The notes: a model not told the origin generated them from the sequence alone. A stretch of DNA of 36,188 nucleotides from a virus (IMGVR_UViG_3300032334_001196:1-36188), one strand, 5' to 3'; counted from the first letter of the stretch, positions 1-6,817 are shown. Program-made: numbers and translations.

Positions 1-477
1 AATTATCAATCAGGTGTTTTGGATAAAGATACTGGTAAATTCACTCAAAGAACACATAGTGATAAGGAGCAACAAAGATATGGATGGAAACCAGTAAAGG
101 TAAGTTCTTATAGTAAAGCAGATACACCAGGGCCAAAAACTGCTAGTGGGCACAAATTTGATGATAAGCAGAGATTAGTTGCTGTTCCTTATAAGTACAA
201 AGAGAAGGAAGTACCAAAAGGAGTGTGGAAAGGTACTCCATCTACACCTTTTGGTACTAAAATGGACCTCACAACAAAACCTATGGGAACAGCAACAAAG
301 GTTGCTAAAACTTCAGTTCAAGATACTGGTAATTTTGGAAGAGCAGGAGATACTAATAAAGAAGTTAAGATGGATTTGAGTTTGAGAACAGCAAAAGATT
401 TAGCACCAGTCTCTACAGCAAATGAATTTGGAAAAAGAATGGTGTATGCTAAGGTTTCACCATCTGCGAGTAAATAA
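1..477 (+). CDS. Unknown cyanophage protein, 3' part only
   Basis: The reading frame is open from base 1, so the gene begins upstream and only its last 158 residues are visible. The TTG at base 19 is internal. The product is lysine-, threonine- and serine-rich, has no hydrophobic segment and no cysteine, and recognisably belongs to no enzyme family. Its composition and its position just before another late gene suggest a structural or virion-associated protein, but that is inference. It ends in TAA 47 bases before the next gene, with a late promoter motif between them. Confidence 0.6.
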   Translation, partial: NYQSGVLDKDTGKFTQRTHSDKEQQRYGWKPVKVSSYSKADTPGPKTASGHKFDDKQRLVAVPYKYKEKEVPKGVWKGTPSTPFGTKMDLTTKPMGTATKVAKTSVQDTGNFGRAGDTNKEVKMDLSLRTAKDLAPVSTANEFGKRMVYAKVSPSASK

Positions 478-481
478 AAAG

Positions 482-489
482 AATAAATA
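482..489 (+). promoter_or_regulatory. Late promoter motif AATAAATA
   Basis: AATAAATA matches the T4-type late promoter consensus used by cyanomyoviruses (NATAAATA). It lies 36 bases before the ATG at 525 and would drive that long structural-type gene. Confidence 0.55.
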
Positions 490-524
490 AGTATAGAAAA
501 GTACTTTTTACTACTCCTAAGAAG

Positions 525-2465
525 ATGAATAGAAAAGATTTGGACGCCTTGAACGAGTTATATTTGAGTGTTTATGATGGGGAGCAGTTATTGAATGAGG
601 CACCACTTACACCGGAAGAAATTAAGTTTAGAAATGAACGTGCTCAATTGGGAGTAATAAGACAAGGTGGAAAATTTGTAACAACAGGAAAAACTGCTAC
701 AGATTTGTCTAGTCCTGGTGAATATATGGCTTCCGTTTTTACTGGAAGAAATCCACGTCAACGACAACAACAAAGGGCTAGTTCTCTTGCTAATAGATTG
801 AATGATCAAGAAAGAATATTAAGGGCACAAAATACTGCTATTGCAGCAGCAGATAAGGCAGAAAAAACCCCCCCAGCAACTACTCCAGTAGCAACAGAAA
901 GACAAAGACCAGCAGCAGGTTCAACACCTCCACCAAGACCAGCAGCACCACCAAAAGGTCCAGTTCTTTCAAAGAAAGATGGAGTAGAAGGCACAGGAGT
1001 TGGTGCTAATTTTAAAGAAAGAGCATTTAGTGCTGCGGAGAAGTCCCGTTATTCAAGTGTTGCCGCACAAAATGCTGCAAGAACTTCTGCATCATCAGGA
1101 GCAGCAACTCCTGCTGCGGCACAACCAACACCAGCAAGAACACCAGCAGCACCAACACCAGCAGGACCTGCAAAACCTGCTATTGGAACTACACCAGGAG
1201 GAACAAAGTTCGAGAGAAGAACTCCAACCTCTTCTGAACTCAGAGCAGCACAAGCAGCAAGAGCAGAAGGTAAGGGTGAAGAAGGTGCGGTTAAGGCAGG
1301 AGTAGAACAAGGAAAGGCAGATAATATTGTTAAAAGTGGAGCAGTTGCTGCTTTGAAACCAGCAGCACCAACACCATCTCCAACACCTGCTCGTAATGGT
1401 TTTGGTGCTTCTACTGCACCAATGGATGCTAAATCCAGTGTTTCATCGGCAACTGGTATAAATAATAAAAAACCCATAACTCCAGTGAAACAAGAATCTT
1501 ACGAGTGGCCTTCTGCAAAAACAATTAGAGATATTGCAGGTGCTTATGCTTCAATTTACGAAGCAAAGAAAAAAGTAGACCAAGACCAAGATGGTGATAA
1601 TGACTTTGCGGATGTAAGAATTGCGAGAATGATTGCTTCTGGTGTTCCCAAAGCAAAAGCAATTGCTATGGTGAAGAACAAATCTTATAATGAAGAAGTT
1701 GAACTTTGGGTAAATGAACTTATTGAAGAAGGTTATGACCTAAGTGGATATACTTGGGATGATATGTTTGAGATTTATGAAGCAACTGCGATGGCTAAGA
1801 GAGGTTATGATGAAACCGAAATTCGTAATAAGATTGCAAAATCAACAGGTGGTGGAGATGCTGCCGATAGAGCAACTGCTTTAGCAAATAAAGAAACTTT
1901 TGGAAGAGGAAATAAAGCAGCAAGACAAAAATATGCAGCAACACAAAGAGGTGATTTCCGTGATACAACTTCTTCAAATTCTGGTCTTCATGGATATGCT
2001 CACAAGTCCAATGACCCTGCAGTAAAAGCAAAGCAGGCAGCAAGAGGAGCACAAAGAAGTGCTCTGACCCCAAGAGAAAAAAAGGAACTCAATAGAGAGG
2101 CATATGCCGCATACGAGTTTGTAGCATCATATCTTTTAGAGAATAACTTTGCATCAACCGTTGATGACGCAAATGTGATTATCAACAATATGAGTGAGGG
2201 TTGGTTTGAAAGTATTATGGAAGAAAAGAAACCTCTTCCTGTTGCTAAAATGAAAAGAAAGGAAAGCAAACTCCTTGATAATGAAGAGGGACAACTACAA
2301 GCACTAAGAACTGATTTTGGTTCTAAGGAAAGAAAGGCAAGAATAAAAGAACTTGAAAGGTTTGATAACATTAATAGTGTAAGAACAAGTGTTGCTAAGA
2401 GAGGTGGTAAGCAACAGCATTCAATGCCTGAAATTGGAAGATTTAAACCAAAAGATGAAGATTGA
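525..2465 (+). CDS. Long Ala/Pro-rich cyanophage protein with a Ca-binding-like loop
   Basis: 646 residues starting at an ATG preceded by a weak purine stretch (AAGAAG). The first 75 residues are ordinary. Residues of about 100-330 are low-complexity, rich in Ala, Pro, Thr and Gly. The C-terminal third is charged and helical. Near residue 352 an aspartate-rich run (DQDQDGDNDFAD) resembles the calcium loop of EF-hand or dockerin repeats, followed by a basic helix. There is no signal peptide or membrane segment. The late promoter motif before it and the terminator after it make it a monocistronic late unit. It is probably a virion or assembly protein; its function is not recognised. The Ala-rich region creates long antisense open frames that I do not regard as genes. 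Confidence 0.75.
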   Translation: MNRKDLDALNELYLSVYDGEQLLNEAPLTPEEIKFRNERAQLGVIRQGGKFVTTGKTATDLSSPGEYMASVFTGRNPRQRQQQRASSLANRLNDQERILRAQNTAIAAADKAEKTPPATTPVATERQRPAAGSTPPPRPAAPPKGPVLSKKDGVEGTGVGANFKERAFSAAEKSRYSSVAAQNAARTSASSGAATPAAAQPTPARTPAAPTPAGPAKPAIGTTPGGTKFERRTPTSSELRAAQAARAEGKGEEGAVKAGVEQGKADNIVKSGAVAALKPAAPTPSPTPARNGFGASTAPMDAKSSVSSATGINNKKPITPVKQESYEWPSAKTIRDIAGAYASIYEAKKKVDQDQDGDNDFADVRIARMIASGVPKAKAIAMVKNKSYNEEVELWVNELIEEGYDLSGYTWDDMFEIYEATAMAKRGYDETEIRNKIAKSTGGGDAADRATALANKETFGRGNKAARQKYAATQRGDFRDTTSSNSGLHGYAHKSNDPAVKAKQAARGAQRSALTPREKKELNREAYAAYEFVASYLLENNFASTVDDANVIINNMSEGWFESIMEEKKPLPVAKMKRKESKLLDNEEGQLQALRTDFGSKERKARIKELERFDNINSVRTSVAKRGGKQQHSMPEIGRFKPKDED

Positions 2466-2484
2466 TATAATATTACAATTTATT

Positions 2485-2509
2485 AAGCACCTTGACAGGT
2501 GCTTTTTTT
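2485..2509 (+). terminator. Rho-independent terminator
   Basis: Eight-base-pair stem AAGCACCT / AGGTGCTT around a TGAC loop, followed by a T run. It closes the transcription unit of the 646-residue protein. Confidence 0.85.
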
Positions 2510-2550
2510 ATGACTATAATCACTCTGTTAGGGTTGAAAGATAAGTTATA

Positions 2551-2558
2551 TCTAAATA
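2551..2558 (+). promoter_or_regulatory. Late promoter motif TCTAAATA
   Basis: TCTAAATA lies 25 bases before the ATG at 2583. The CTAAATA variant recurs before several genes in this window (3201, 4518, 28523, 30799), always shortly upstream of a start codon. Confidence 0.5.
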
Positions 2559-2582
2559 ACTTGAAGATTATTAAGGGCCCGA

Positions 2583-3029
2583 ATGAGTTATGAAAACCCT
2601 TGGTTATATCAAGGAAAAGTTTTTGAGACAGAAGATATTCAAGAGAATTTTGGATTTGTTTATTTGATAAGTTGTGAAGAAACTCAAAGAAAATATTTGG
2701 GAAGAAAATACTTTTGGTCTTTTAGAACACCAAAAGGAAAGAAAAGAAAAGTAAAACAAGAAAGTGATTGGAAAAATTATTATGGTTCTTGTCCTGAATT
2801 AAAAGAAGATATAAAGAAATATGGAAAGGATAAGTTCCAAAGAACTATAGTGTCTCTTCATAAGACATTAGGTAAGACAAACTATGAAGAGACAAGGCAA
2901 TTATTTTTAAATAACGTCCTGACGGAAGCACTTGACAGTGGAGTTCCTGCGTATTATAATTCTAACATACTTTCAAGGTATTTTAGGAAAGATTACTTTT
3001 ATGAAACTTCACCTCAAAAAAATCTGTAA
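2583..3029 (+). CDS. GIY-YIG-like endonuclease
   Basis: 148 residues. From about residue 24 the chain reads FGFVYLISC..., then KYLGRKYFWS, a basic stretch (KGKKRKVK), YYGS, and an acidic NYEETRQL near residue 100. This order matches the GIY-YIG fold: two tyrosine motifs, a conserved Arg/Lys and a late Glu. Related proteins are common in T4-like cyanophages and are usually annotated as putative (homing) endonucleases. It is a complete free-standing gene, not inside an intron that I can see. Its 3' end overlaps the next start by 29 bases. The family call rests on motif order; nuclease activity is inferred. Confidence 0.65.
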   Translation: MSYENPWLYQGKVFETEDIQENFGFVYLISCEETQRKYLGRKYFWSFRTPKGKKRKVKQESDWKNYYGSCPELKEDIKKYGKDKFQRTIVSLHKTLGKTNYEETRQLFLNNVLTEALDSGVPAYYNSNILSRYFRKDYFYETSPQKNL

Positions 3030-3195
3030 TGATACAATACAACAACATATTGACCGTATGCATGATTTGTGTGAAGATGGTAGAACAAGAGATGCGAAAT
3101 GCATCTATGATGAAATCCGTGATTGGGTAATTCAAAAAGAAAACCTTGAAGTATTATCACTTGATTATATCAGTGGAAACTTTTTAGATTTTTAA
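3001..3195 (+). CDS. Small conserved cyanophage protein
   Basis: 64 residues from the ATG at 3001. The frame is open further upstream, but only inside the preceding gene, and the upstream part reads as a shadow. The product is acidic and helical, with the segment DRMHDLCEDGRTRDAKCIYD and a C-terminal LDF. It has no signal peptide, membrane segment or metal motif. The 29-base overlap with the nuclease gene suggests translational coupling. Its function is unknown. Confidence 0.6.
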   Translation: MKLHLKKICNDTIQQHIDRMHDLCEDGRTRDAKCIYDEIRDWVIQKENLEVLSLDYISGNFLDF

Positions 3196-3200
3196 CCAAT

Positions 3201-3208
3201 TCTAAATA
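3201..3208 (+). promoter_or_regulatory. Late promoter motif TCTAAATA with nearby TATAAT
   Basis: TCTAAATA begins six bases after the preceding stop, and a TATAAT hexamer lies at 3215-3220. Either could start the transcript that carries the long leader before the gene at 3365. No good -35 box is visible for the TATAAT. Confidence 0.45.
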
Positions 3209-3286
3209 CTCTGATATAATGCAAAAATCCATTTTTGGATTCCTATTATGAGTAGGTTTTAATATTATGAGAATTTGATTGTGAAA

Positions 3287-3345
3287 ATTAGAGCCCAGGA
3301 AAGTGCCTCCCGAGAGGGTTGGTGTACCCCCTTTCTATTGGGATG
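3287..3345 (+). ncRNA. Candidate structured 5' leader
   Basis: The 169-base gap before the gene at 3365 is far longer than usual here. CCCA (3294-3297) and GAAAG (3299-3303) can pair with TGGG (3339-3342) and CTTTC (3331-3335), giving a nine-pair helix with a small internal loop. The enclosed bases can form either CCTC/GAGG (3306-3317) or GGGT/ACCC (3316-3329), and these two hairpins share bases and exclude each other. Upstream are two smaller hairpins, one being ATCCA-TTTT-TGGAT. No known RNA family is recognised. Confidence 0.35.
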
Positions 3346-3364
3346 TAGAGTTCAATTAATTTAA

Positions 3365-4003
3365 ATGCAAAATTTCTTTACAGTAACCTTGCCCCTTTTG
3401 GCAGCGGTTACGACCAATACGGCAACATTGCCTGGTTTATTTCCTCCTCCCCCATTGAGTGCCCCGCCACCATTTTCTGTGATTAAGGAGTTTGAGACCA
3501 AGACAACGACCAAAGAGGTTGTTCCCGAAAAACCAAAAGAGAAAAGGTTAATTTGTAAAGGGTGTTCAAATGTAGAGCAAAATGCTCTTGATTACTTCCA
3601 AGATATTGGAATCAAAGACAGAAACGCCCTTGCTACCATCATGGGCAACATTAAGCAGGAATCAACATTCCAATCTAGTGTTTGTGAAGGTGGTAGTATA
3701 ACGTCATACTATAATTGCTCAGGTGGTTATGGTTTGATTCAATGGACATCTGCGAATCGTTATTATGGATTGGGTGATTTTGCTAAGAAGTATGGTGGTT
3801 CTCCATCATCACTTCAAACGCAACTTCGTTATCTAACAAATGAAGTTCAGTGGAAGAGGATTGAGGAGAAGATGAAAACTCCCGGCAAATCAATTTACTC
3901 TTACATGGACTATGCGTACAGTTGGATTGGTTGGGGGCATCATGGTGCTCGCACATCTTATGCCTATGATTATGCATCTCGACTAGTTCAAGTAGAAGTC
4001 TAA
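3365..4003 (+). CDS. Phage tail-lysozyme-domain protein
   Basis: 212 residues. A hydrophobic N-terminus (about 1-25) resembles a signal or membrane anchor and is followed by a proline-rich linker (about 27-55). Residues of about 70-212 match the phage tail lysozyme domain (Phage_lysozyme2 type): an Asn-Ala-Leu-Ala segment, MGNIKQES with the likely catalytic Glu, then GGYGLIQWT, and an aromatic C-terminal half. The family cuts peptidoglycan during DNA entry or release. No clear Shine-Dalgarno sequence precedes the ATG, and the long leader is structured, so initiation may be controlled there. Infection versus lysis as its stage of use cannot be decided from sequence. Confidence 0.75.
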   Translation: MQNFFTVTLPLLAAVTTNTATLPGLFPPPPLSAPPPFSVIKEFETKTTTKEVVPEKPKEKRLICKGCSNVEQNALDYFQDIGIKDRNALATIMGNIKQESTFQSSVCEGGSITSYYNCSGGYGLIQWTSANRYYGLGDFAKKYGGSPSSLQTQLRYLTNEVQWKRIEEKMKTPGKSIYSYMDYAYSWIGWGHHGARTSYAYDYASRLVQVEV

Positions 4004-4008
4004 TATAT

Positions 4009-4036
4009 AAGGGGAGTGTTACTGCTCTCCTTTCTT
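4009..4036 (+). terminator. Possible terminator abutting the next start
   Basis: AAGGGGAG and CTCTCCTT form an eight-pair stem with one G-T pair around an eight-base loop, followed by a T-rich stretch that runs directly into the ATG at 4037. It could end the lysozyme transcript or mask initiation of the next gene. Confidence 0.5.
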
Positions 4037-4447
4037 ATGTTTAAATTTGGAAAACAAAAACCAGATATAAAACAATATGCAATCATAGGAATTGTATTGA
4101 GTTCTATTATTGCAACACTTTCCCAATGTAGTGGTATTAAGCAAGATAGTATTTGGGACTTACTTGACGAAGTTCAAAGAAGATATTTCCCACAAACTAT
4201 TCTCAACGACTTTGTGATTAAAGATCCAGAGAAACTTGATAGAAGAATCAATCGTGATGTTGATGCAGCAATCGCAGAGTATGAACGATTGACAGGAGAT
4301 GATGGAAAGGTTAAAATACCTTCACCACGATACTCAGAGAAACCACAAGACGGGTCTTATGCCCAATTAGTTCTTGGAGGTGAAATGAGATTGTGTTCTC
4401 CTTGGGTTGATGACTGCCCAAAAGATGCGAAATTAATTCAGCGGTAG
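4037..4447 (+). CDS. Conserved cyanophage protein whose 3' end lies inside tRNA-Gly
   Basis: 136 residues from the ATG at 4037 (MFKFGKQKPD...). A GTG at 4016 would add seven residues but sits inside the stem of the upstream hairpin, so I prefer the ATG. Residues of about 12-32 form one hydrophobic segment, probably a signal anchor, and the rest is soluble and charged. There are paired cysteines near the C-terminus (MRLCSPWVDDCP). The last seven codons, including the TAG stop, are also the first 21 bases of the tRNA at 4427. Function is unknown; related small membrane proteins occur in other cyanomyoviruses as far as I recall. Confidence 0.65.
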   Translation: MFKFGKQKPDIKQYAIIGIVLSSIIATLSQCSGIKQDSIWDLLDEVQRRYFPQTILNDFVIKDPEKLDRRINRDVDAAIAEYERLTGDDGKVKIPSPRYSEKPQDGSYAQLVLGGEMRLCSPWVDDCPKDAKLIQR

Positions 4448-4498
4448 AATGTCTGCCTTCCAAGCAGAACGTCAGGAGTTCGAATCTCCTATTTCGCT
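4427..4498 (+). tRNA. tRNA-Gly(UCC)
   Basis: Complete 72-base cloverleaf. The acceptor stem GCGAAAT/ATTTCGC pairs perfectly. The D stem is ATTC/GAAT and the anticodon stem TCTGC/GCAGA, with loop CTTCCAA giving anticodon UCC (reads GGA/GGG). The T arm is AGGAG-TTCGAAT-CTCCT, and U73 is the discriminator. No CCA is encoded. The 5' 21 bases overlap the end of the preceding coding region. Confidence 0.93.
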
Positions 4499-4516
4499 TT
4501 CCCAATTTTTTGGGAA
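4499..4516 (+). other. Perfect hairpin directly after tRNA-Gly
   Basis: TTCCCAA-TTTT-TTGGGAA is a perfect seven-pair palindrome starting one base after the tRNA. It is followed by AATACT rather than a T run, so it is more likely a 3' processing or stability signal than a classical terminator. Confidence 0.45.
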
Positions 4517-4517
4517 T

Positions 4518-4525
4518 ACTAAATA
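4518..4525 (+). promoter_or_regulatory. Late promoter motif ACTAAATA
   Basis: ACTAAATA lies 32 bases before the ATG at 4558, in a spacing like that of the other CTAAATA motifs in this window. Confidence 0.5.
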
Positions 4526-4557
4526 ATCCTCGTAGTTGTAAATCTTAATACAATCTT

Positions 4558-5448
4558 ATGAATTTTAAATCATTTTTTGCTAGTGCCGTTGTTGTTTCTG
4601 CAATGACCGCTCCTGCTATGGCACAAGTCACCAGTGTTTCTCAACTGAGTGATGTGCAACCTACTGACTGGTCTTATCAGGCAGTTTCAAATCTGGTATC
4701 GCGTTATGGATGTGTTGCTGGTTTCCCTAATGGAACTTTTCAACCAGGACAACCTGCCACTCGTGCCCAACTTGCTGCACTGACTAGTGCTTGCCTGGAT
4801 CGCATTAGTGAGTATCAGACTGCTGCTGATGCTGCTCTTGCTGCCGCGCTTCGTGCTCAATTCTCCAAAGAAATTGCTGCCACTAATACTCGTGTAACGA
4901 CTCTGGAAGTTGCTTCTGCTCGTAAGGCACAAGGAGTTGGTCAGTATGTAGGTGTTGGCGTTCTGCTGAATAAGCAAGGAGTTGCTGGCGGTGGTAATGG
5001 TACTAATCAAACCATCTCCGGTGCTACTGTTCAGGCACGTCTTCCTGTTGCTACTGCTTGGGGAAATGAAGTTTCAATTCGCCCTTATGGCAACTTTGTT
5101 GGTAACCCTGCTGGACAGATTGGTGCTGCTGGTGGTGCTCTTGCTACTTATGATTATTCCGTTTCACGCAAGAATCTTGCAAATGGAACTAAAGTAAGTC
5201 GTGCAAACATCTATGGTGGTATTGGTGTTCAAACTCCTTTTGTGAATAATACCACTTCCAATTATCAATCTGCTGTTGGTTCTCAGACTCAAGTTGTTCT
5301 TGCTTTGGGTGTTGAAGGTCGTATTACTGATTCCTTGGTTGGTTTTGCAGATCTTAAGTTCCCCACTACCAATGCTGGTAACAGTTATGGTAGTTCAAAC
5401 GGAACTTATAGTCCCGTGTTCACAACTGGTCTTGGTATCAAGTTCTGA
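4558..5448 (+). CDS. Miniature SLH-domain outer-membrane (porin-like) protein
   Basis: 296 residues. A clear signal peptide ends in PAMA|Q near residue 22. Residues of about 28-83 form an SLH domain (WSYQAVSNLV, CVAGFPNGTFQPGQPATRAQLA) like that anchoring cyanobacterial porins to the cell wall. A short Ala-rich helical linker follows (about 85-120). Residues of about 125-296 look like a beta-barrel of alternating strands and end in Phe, the usual outer-membrane assembly signal. Host porins of this architecture are much longer (OprB-type barrels), so this is a small version with roughly eight strands. It is relatively GC-rich compared with the glycan block. It could alter the host outer membrane, act as a decoy receptor, or be a virion component. 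Confidence 0.75.
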   Translation: MNFKSFFASAVVVSAMTAPAMAQVTSVSQLSDVQPTDWSYQAVSNLVSRYGCVAGFPNGTFQPGQPATRAQLAALTSACLDRISEYQTAADAALAAALRAQFSKEIAATNTRVTTLEVASARKAQGVGQYVGVGVLLNKQGVAGGGNGTNQTISGATVQARLPVATAWGNEVSIRPYGNFVGNPAGQIGAAGGALATYDYSVSRKNLANGTKVSRANIYGGIGVQTPFVNNTTSNYQSAVGSQTQVVLALGVEGRITDSLVGFADLKFPTTNAGNSYGSSNGTYSPVFTTGLGIKF

Positions 5449-5474
5449 TAACCTTTAAGGTGTAAGTACCATTT

Positions 5475-5498
5475 ATCCCCCACAAGGGGGATTTTGGT
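5475..5498 (+). terminator. Rho-independent terminator
   Basis: ATCCCCC-ACAA-GGGGGAT, a perfect seven-pair stem followed by T residues, lies 27 bases after the stop of the SLH protein. Confidence 0.85.
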
Positions 5499-5509
5499 AT
5501 TTGGTCATT

Positions 5510-5517
5510 TATAAATA
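5510..5517 (+). promoter_or_regulatory. Late promoter TATAAATA
   Basis: Exact T4 late consensus, placed between a terminator and the ATG at 5532. The transcript would start only a few bases before the ATG, so the leader would be very short. Confidence 0.7.
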
Positions 5518-5531
5518 CTTCAAAAAGTATA

Positions 5532-5975
5532 ATGGAAACTTTATTCAAATCACTTAGTGATGCTCAGGCATCACTTTTTGTTTTATTTCAAAAAACTTGG
5601 ATTTATCATTGGGATGTTGTTGGACCAGACTTTCATCAACTACACACTGTCTTTGGTGAACAATATAATGAAATGTTTGAAGAGATTGATACTCTCACAG
5701 AACATATGAGATATTTGGGAATGAAACCAGTCAGCACTCTCACAAGAATTATTGAAGTAACTCAAATTGAACAAGCATCAAATAGTGCCCAAGATATTAG
5801 TGCTATGGAAATGGTTAGGCAGTTGAGAGATGATAATAAAAAGATTGTAGAAATATTTACAGAAATTTCAGAAGAAGCAGATAAACAAAAACAATATGCA
5901 ACTTCAAATTTAGTTCAAACTATAATGGAAACGCACGGCAAATTCCATTGGATGTTGAGATCTTTTCTAGAATAA
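5532..5975 (+). CDS. dps: Dps-like DNA-binding ferritin
   Basis: 147 residues, close to the usual Dps length. Residues 20-70 contain the family core: a helix with W..HW.V.G.DFHQLH and F..QY.EMFEEIDTL, which carries the His/Asp/Glu ferroxidase ligands shared between subunits. The C-terminal HGKFHWMLRSFLE fits the last helix. Dps proteins form 12-subunit shells that oxidise and store iron and can bind DNA. In an infected cyanobacterium it would limit iron-driven oxidative damage or protect phage DNA. It stands alone between a late promoter and the next unit, so it is expected late in infection. Dps-like genes occur in other cyanophages. Confidence 0.85.
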   Translation: METLFKSLSDAQASLFVLFQKTWIYHWDVVGPDFHQLHTVFGEQYNEMFEEIDTLTEHMRYLGMKPVSTLTRIIEVTQIEQASNSAQDISAMEMVRQLRDDNKKIVEIFTEISEEADKQKQYATSNLVQTIMETHGKFHWMLRSFLE

Positions 5976-6026
5976 AAATTAATGGTATAATGTAAATACT
6001 TGACTAATTTAAAGGAATGATATAAA

Positions 6027-6281
6027 ATGTTAAAGGTCAGATGTAAAATGTGCAACAAAGAGTTGCACTCTCATCAAACACAGACTAAGTGTTGTGGATG
6101 TGATAATTTAACCACAGTAAAAGATGATAAAATTACTGCATTAGATTTAAGTTTGGTAGAGTTAATATCAAATCCAAATTTAAAAAATAATTCTTCTTCT
6201 CTTTTTACAAGAGAAGATCTTGCATATCAAGAAGCAAGAAGAAACCGTAAAGTTAGAAAAATGGAGTTTGAAATTAAATGA
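6027..6281 (+). CDS. Small zinc-ribbon-like protein
   Basis: 84 residues. The N-terminus has CKMC at about residues 6-9 and KCCGC at about 21-25, a four-cysteine arrangement typical of a zinc ribbon. A helical, basic C-terminus follows (EARRNRKVRKME). It may bind nucleic acid or a protein partner; the partner is unknown. A TATAAT (5986-5991) and GTAAATA lie upstream. Its stop overlaps the next start as ATGA. Confidence 0.65.
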   Translation: MLKVRCKMCNKELHSHQTQTKCCGCDNLTTVKDDKITALDLSLVELISNPNLKNNSSSLFTREDLAYQEARRNRKVRKMEFEIK

Positions 6282-6433
6282 GTTGGGAATCCCCAAACCT
6301 GTCTAAGGGTGATATTGAATTACTTACAATCGCATTGGATGAGTATCTTTATGCGTCAAATTTAGAAGTTCCAGATATGCCTAAAATGGAAAAACTATTA
6401 CATAGATTGGAAGACCATTTGAATAAGTTTTAA
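6278..6433 (+). CDS. 51-residue acidic protein
   Basis: Starts in an ATGA overlap with the zinc-ribbon gene, which implies coupled translation. The product is acidic and helical (MSWESPNLSKGDIELL ... LHRLEDHLNKF) with no membrane segment. It is short, but coding is supported by the overlap and by amphipathic heptad-like spacing of leucines. Function is unknown; it may be a partner of the zinc-ribbon protein. Confidence 0.6.
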   Translation: MSWESPNLSKGDIELLTIALDEYLYASNLEVPDMPKMEKLLHRLEDHLNKF

Positions 6434-6448
6434 TTTTTTATAATTGTA

Positions 6449-6477
6449 TTGACAGACCTTTCAATAACTGATATGAT
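6449..6477 (+). promoter_or_regulatory. Sigma-70 promoter TTGACA-N17-TATGAT
   Basis: TTGACA at 6449-6454 and TATGAT at 6472-6477 with a 17-base spacer form a near-consensus host-type promoter. The start site would fall about 6 bases before the ATG at 6490, so the antitoxin-like mRNA would be nearly leaderless. Confidence 0.8.
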
Positions 6478-6489
6478 AATCTTATATTA

Positions 6490-6681
6490 ATGAAGCAAAT
6501 GAAAAAGTTTACGGTAGAAGAATTCCAAGAAGACTTTGATAATCTAATAGAAAGAGTAGAAAATGGAGAGTCTTTTGTTATCACTAGCGAATACGGAGAT
6601 GCTATGATGATTCCTTATGGTGAGTATAAAGAAATTGACGACCTTATCCGAATACACACGGATCACGAAGAAGGTTGTTGA
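6490..6681 (+). CDS. Orphan Phd/YefM-type antitoxin-like protein
   Basis: 63 residues. KKFTVEEFQEDFDNLIERVENGESFVITSE... follows the Phd/YefM pattern: a beta strand, a helix ending in ...ERVENGE, the strand FVITSEYGD, and MIPYGEYKEIDDL. This family binds DNA as dimers and neutralises a cognate toxin through a C-terminal tail, which here is short and acidic. No toxin-like gene is adjacent. A strong early-type promoter precedes it and the class II tRNA follows 7 bases after its stop, so both are probably on one transcript. It may neutralise a host toxin or autoregulate this unit. The start could also be the ATG at 6499; neither has a Shine-Dalgarno sequence. Confidence 0.7.
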   Translation: MKQMKKFTVEEFQEDFDNLIERVENGESFVITSEYGDAMMIPYGEYKEIDDLIRIHTDHEEGC

Positions 6682-6688
6682 ATTTTAT

Positions 6689-6776
6689 GCGAGTGAGACT
6701 TGGTAGTCAGAGGAGTCTTATAAACTCTTTCCGCCAGATTAGCGGCTTTGACCTGGTTCGAATCCAGGCACTCGTA
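6689..6776 (+). tRNA. Class II tRNA (long variable arm), Leu-like body, anticodon position UAU
   Basis: 88-base cloverleaf. Acceptor GCGAGTG/CACTCGT has a G-U first pair, the D stem is GAC/GTC and the anticodon stem GGAGT/ACTCT. The variable arm is about 23 bases with its own CCGC/GCGG stem, and the T arm CCTGG-TTCGAAT-CCAGG is perfect. A73 is the discriminator. The long arm and A73 indicate tRNA-Leu. The loop CTTATAA, however, puts UAU after U33, one base different from the usual Leu UAA. I am sure it is a tRNA gene and unsure of its charging identity. Confidence 0.8.
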
Positions 6777-6817
6777 TTAGTCACGGAGAGACTTTAAAAG
6801 TACTGGTGGAGTCAATT

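Noticed and set aside
1049-1477. Long antisense open frame (142 residues) in the Ala/Pro-rich gene
   Set aside because: It mirrors the low-complexity GCA/CCA codons of the plus-strand gene, has no ribosome site and no promoter, and is compositionally an echo.
2932-3000. Longer start for the small gene at 3001
   Set aside because: The extra residues are a shadow of the nuclease C-terminus; the ATG at 3001 gives a compact product.
4016-4036. GTG start for the protein ending in tRNA-Gly
   Set aside because: The GTG lies in the 5' arm of a strong hairpin and overlaps its own putative ribosome site; ATG at 4037 is preferred.
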